DNA of 64,000 nucleotides, from contig NZ_JACSGT010000001.1 in the NCBI RefSeq assembly GCF_021504595.1, positions 1,364,001 through 1,428,000 of the forward strand, given 5' to 3'. A program made the translations under genes and the position numbers. The DNA comes from Chryseobacterium indicum. GTDB lineage: Bacteria; Bacteroidota; Bacteroidia; Flavobacteriales; Weeksellaceae. Under the pieces are notes generated by a model that worked only from the letters and a program-made list of their open reading frames with translations, had not been told where the DNA came from and searched no databases. Of this stretch, positions 61,722-64,000 are shown one piece after another; within the stretch, counting starts at the first letter, position 1; the number at the start of each line of letters is the position of its first letter.

Positions 61722-62267
61722 TTATGGTTCAAAACTTTCGAATTTGCCGTTTTCGTAGAAAATAACAATCCGTTTAATTTTATTTTGTTGATTTTCAATA
61801 GCTTGAGCAATGATCTGATCACTGTTATTTTCTAATCGCTGAGAATCCGATATTTTCTCCTGTGCTTTACTTTGATCCGGTATAAGCGATTCCTGCCGCT
61901 TCATTTCTGGCGGCTCTATTTCTGTTTCCTCACTGCCAAAATCTTCATCGTTATTTACCATCGTAAAAAGATCGGGTAGAGAAGTCGTTCTCGGTTTTTC
62001 CTCTTCGTAAATTTCTTCTTCCAGTTCAGGAATGTCCGATTCGGGAAGTTCAGATTTCAGCATTTCACCTTCTCCCGTAATCAGCCAGTCCCAAAGAATT
62101 TCAGGAAAGCGGGATTTTATTTTAATGATAAACTCAAGCGACGGCTTATTTCTTCCGGACGTAATGTGCGAAATAGAAGATCGCTGTACTTCAATTTCAT
62201 CTGCAAACTCCGAAGAAGAAAGATTAGAATATTCGATAACTTTTGAAATTCTCTCGTTTAAACTCAT
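61722..62267 (-). CDS. Cro/CI-type (XRE) DNA-binding regulator
   Basis: 181 residues. The N-terminal helix-turn-helix (about 5-60) reads MSLNERISKVIEYSNLSSSE then FADEIEVQRSSISHITSGRN with KPSLEFIIKIKSRFPEILWD. This is the phage-repressor-like set common in Bacteroidetes. The rest is acidic and low-complexity (ELEEEIYEEEKPR and SETEIEPPEMKR), ending in a small KRIVIFYENGKFESFEP element. No peptidase or sensor domain is visible. Four TTACA-N2-TGTAA-like sites lie over its promoter, suggesting that it controls itself (inference). Confidence 0.85.
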   Translation of the reverse strand: MSLNERISKVIEYSNLSSSEFADEIEVQRSSISHITSGRNKPSLEFIIKIKSRFPEILWDWLITGEGEMLKSELPESDIPELEEEIYEEEKPRTTSLPDLFTMVNNDEDFGSEETEIEPPEMKRQESLIPDQSKAQEKISDSQRLENNSDQIIAQAIENQQNKIKRIVIFYENGKFESFEP

Positions 62268-62287
62268 AGAACCATTATTAAAACGTG

Positions 62288-62367
62288 TTACAAATGTAAA
62301 TAAATAAATTTACAAATGCAAATTGAAGTAATAAACAAATGTAAATTGAAGTGAAATACATTTGTAA
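62288..62367. promoter_or_regulatory. Array of four TTACA-N2-TGTAA operator-like sites
   Basis: Sites at 62288-62299 (TTACAAATGTAA), 62310-62321 (TTACAAATGCAA), 62333-62344 (AAACAAATGTAA) and 62356-62367 (ATACATTTGTAA) start 22, 23 and 23 bp apart, close to two helical turns. Read on the minus strand the first contains TACATTTG, a -7 match for the regulator gene, and the second supplies a TTG 20 bp upstream of it. Confidence 0.7.
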
Positions 62368-63064
62368 ACTGCGTAACTATTTGAAAATAATTGTTTTATA
62401 TAATTAATAAAAGACTAATTCTAAATTTTACAAAAGTTTATCTACAATTAAATCATTAAAGTCAGTAAAATCTGACTGGAATCGTCGATAACTTATTGAT
62501 AAGTTATGTTCATATAAATACTATTATTGATGTAATAAACATAATTTTGTTGCGATTTAATACACTGTATAAGCAAATACAGATAACGTACTTAAAATAA
62601 CAGATAAATGCCTTATAATAGGGTAAAAAGGACGCTTTACTTTTGTAAAATACAGCTTTCAAACGCATTTGGACTGGGTTTTGTATTATTTTAATGTAAA
62701 ATATAATTATTGATCTTCTTTAAGATTTACCAGATTAAATTTCTGAAATTAAAAACAGAAATAATTTAGTAGAAGACTGTATTTTTTGATGATTTACATT
62801 TGTATATAGTGTTTTATTCAAAGTTTTCAACAATAATTTTGTTTAAACTATTTCTCAATATTTTTCTGTAATGAAGGTTTTCAATACTTAAAGTAATATT
62901 GAAATAATTATTGAATTAAATTTCATAAGTTACTCAAATTAAACAATTTATGTGTTTCGTATTAAATTATCCTCAATCCACAATTTTATCAACAGACATT
63001 TTGTCATATCAATATGTTTAGTGATTTCACAAATGTAAAATTTATTTTTTCCATAAAAAAGGCT

Positions 63065-63072
63065 TAAATTTG
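63065..63072 (+). promoter_or_regulatory. Candidate -7 box of the carboxypeptidase gene
   Basis: TAAATTTG, 19 bp before the start at 63092. An array-like site lies about 30 bp upstream, near the expected -33 region. Confidence 0.5.
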
Positions 63073-63091
63073 ACTATTGTAAACTATTTAT

Positions 63092-64000
63092 ATGAATTTC
63101 GAACAGATCTATTTACAAAATCCAAATTTCCCAAATCGCTATATTTCTCCTGATAAATTATTTTCTTATCTACATACCAATCTCAGCGATCATATCGAAA
63201 ATATCGGAACGTCTTATTTAGAGAAGCCTATTTATAAATTAACAGTCGGAACAGGAAATATTAATATTCTTGCCTGGTCGCAAATGCACGGCAATGAATC
63301 CAACGCAACCCATGCGATGCTCGATTTGCTTTTTTCTTTAGATAAAGCACCGGAGTTGAAAGAAGAATTGTTCAGTAAAATTCAGCTTGATTTTATTTTT
63401 ATGCTAAATCCTGACGGATCCGAAAAATGGACAAGATTAAATGCAGCCGATATCGATCTGAACAGAGACTTTCATAACGAAGCCAGTAAAGAAATCAAAT
63501 TCTTAAAAAATACGGTGGCTTCGAAAAAATATGATTATGCGTTGAATCTTCATGAGCAGAGAACAATTTTTACGACAGACGGAATTCATCCGGCAACGTT
63601 GTCTTTTTTGGCTCCCTCAGAAAATGTTGAAAGAACTATAACCGAAAACCGGAAAAAATGCATGGCGGTAATTGCAGAAATTTATAATCATCTGAAAGAA
63701 TTAATCCCGAACCAGATCGGAAGATATTCTGATGAATTTTATCCGACTTCCACAGGCGATAATTTTATAAAAGCAGGAATGCCGACCATTTTATTTGAAG
63801 GCGGACATTTTGTAGACGACTACACGAGAAAAGGAACCCGAAAATATTATACGGTTGCTTTATATTATGCGTTAAAAGCCATTTCAGAATTAAACTCCGA
63901 AACCACAGGCTGGGAAACCTATCTGGAAATTCCGGAAAACAGGGAAACACACTATGATGTCATTTACAGAAATGTAAAGCTGAATACAGATCATGAATGT
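63092..64000 (+). CDS. M14 family zinc carboxypeptidase (5' part)
   Basis: 303 codons are visible and the frame is open at the right edge. Zinc ligands are H66 and E69 in MHGNES and H153 in LNLHEQ. Supporting motifs are FMLNPDGS, IDLNRDFH, and the catalytic glutamate E236 in TILFEGGHF. There is no signal peptide, so the enzyme is probably cytoplasmic; many flavobacterial M14 proteins of this kind are. They remove C-terminal residues or trim peptidoglycan peptides. Divergent from the Cro/CI-type regulator across 824 bp. Confidence 0.9.
   Translation, partial: MNFEQIYLQNPNFPNRYISPDKLFSYLHTNLSDHIENIGTSYLEKPIYKLTVGTGNINILAWSQMHGNESNATHAMLDLLFSLDKAPELKEELFSKIQLDFIFMLNPDGSEKWTRLNAADIDLNRDFHNEASKEIKFLKNTVASKKYDYALNLHEQRTIFTTDGIHPATLSFLAPSENVERTITENRKKCMAVIAEIYNHLKELIPNQIGRYSDEFYPTSTGDNFIKAGMPTILFEGGHFVDDYTRKGTRKYYTVALYYALKAISELNSETTGWETYLEIPENRETHYDVIYRNVKLNTDHEC

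Larger units (their letters stand above)
62268..63091. other. 824-bp AT-rich divergent spacer
   Basis: No gene seen. It holds the operator-like array (62288-62367), a perfect 9-bp inverted repeat ATAACTTAT-TG-ATAAGTTAT (62488-62507), two more array-like sites (62794-62805 and 63027-63038), DnaA-box-like words (TTATCTACA 62438-62446, TTATCAACA 62986-62994) and the carboxypeptidase promoter box. Confidence 0.6.

Overview
The window is bacterial and comes from a member of the Flavobacteriia, most likely Chryseobacterium or a close relative in the Weeksellaceae. The evidence: several secreted proteins end in type IX secretion (T9SS) sorting domains; starts lack strong Shine-Dalgarno sequences; many genes have a TAnnTTTG promoter box, the Bacteroidetes -7 element; AtpB has a long signal-peptide-bearing N-terminus; and there is a PG_1098-like methyltransferase. 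The DNA is visibly AT-rich and densely coding. I found no tRNA, rRNA, CRISPR array or prophage. One complete insertion sequence is present.

Layout. 1-5.6 kb: the end of apaG, a T9SS cargo protein, a DnaQ-like exonuclease, a glycosyltransferase/lipid acyltransferase pair, a periplasmic thioredoxin and an aldehyde dehydrogenase. 5.8-10.9 kb: a three-gene multidrug efflux set (TolC, HlyD, MFS) on the minus strand, divergent from an AraC-type regulator. 11.4-12.7 kb: the ribosomal protein operon rpsF-rpsR-rplI. 12.9-18.3 kb: a ClC channel, a beta-lactamase-fold hydrolase, a lipoyl E2 acyltransferase and a SAM hydrolase. 18.4-22.3 kb: phoH, then four small outer-membrane barrel genes in tandem. 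22.4-24.1 kb: a TM2 protein and ffh. 24.3-28.3 kb: two secreted modular proteins of unknown function downstream of a membrane-bound LuxR-type regulator.

28.7-34.7 kb: the ATP synthase cluster atpB-E-F-H-(unknown secreted gene)-A-G. The beta and epsilon genes are not here. 34.8-36.3 kb: an IS5-type element sits between a promoter and a CNNM/CorC-like gene. 36.3-44.3 kb: clpS, udk, a DivIC-like division protein, methylmalonyl-CoA mutase small subunit, a DinB protein, a methyltransferase, a lipoprotein and an M20 dipeptidase. 44.4-46.4 kb: two T9SS proteins. 46.6-51.4 kb: a short-chain dehydrogenase, etfB-etfA, a bifunctional nuclease and a nucleoside transporter. 51.5-54.9 kb: an ECF sigma factor, a probable anti-sigma factor, an outer-membrane protein and two small unknowns. 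54.9-61.6 kb: thiolase, a UMF1-type MFS protein, a mevalonate-kinase-like GHMP kinase with a UbiA prenyltransferase, and proline dehydrogenase. 61.7-64 kb: a Cro/CI-type regulator, a long AT-rich spacer and an M14 carboxypeptidase running off the edge.

Three observations deserve attention. First, three dispersed copies of an intergenic element (11.1, 42.6 and 56.1 kb) share their ends but have different hairpin cores; two copies show base changes that keep the stems paired. Second, four copies of a TTACA-N2-TGTAA-like site lie at 22-23 bp spacing over the promoter of the Cro/CI-type regulator. Third, the IS element has separated a good promoter from the gene it most likely served.
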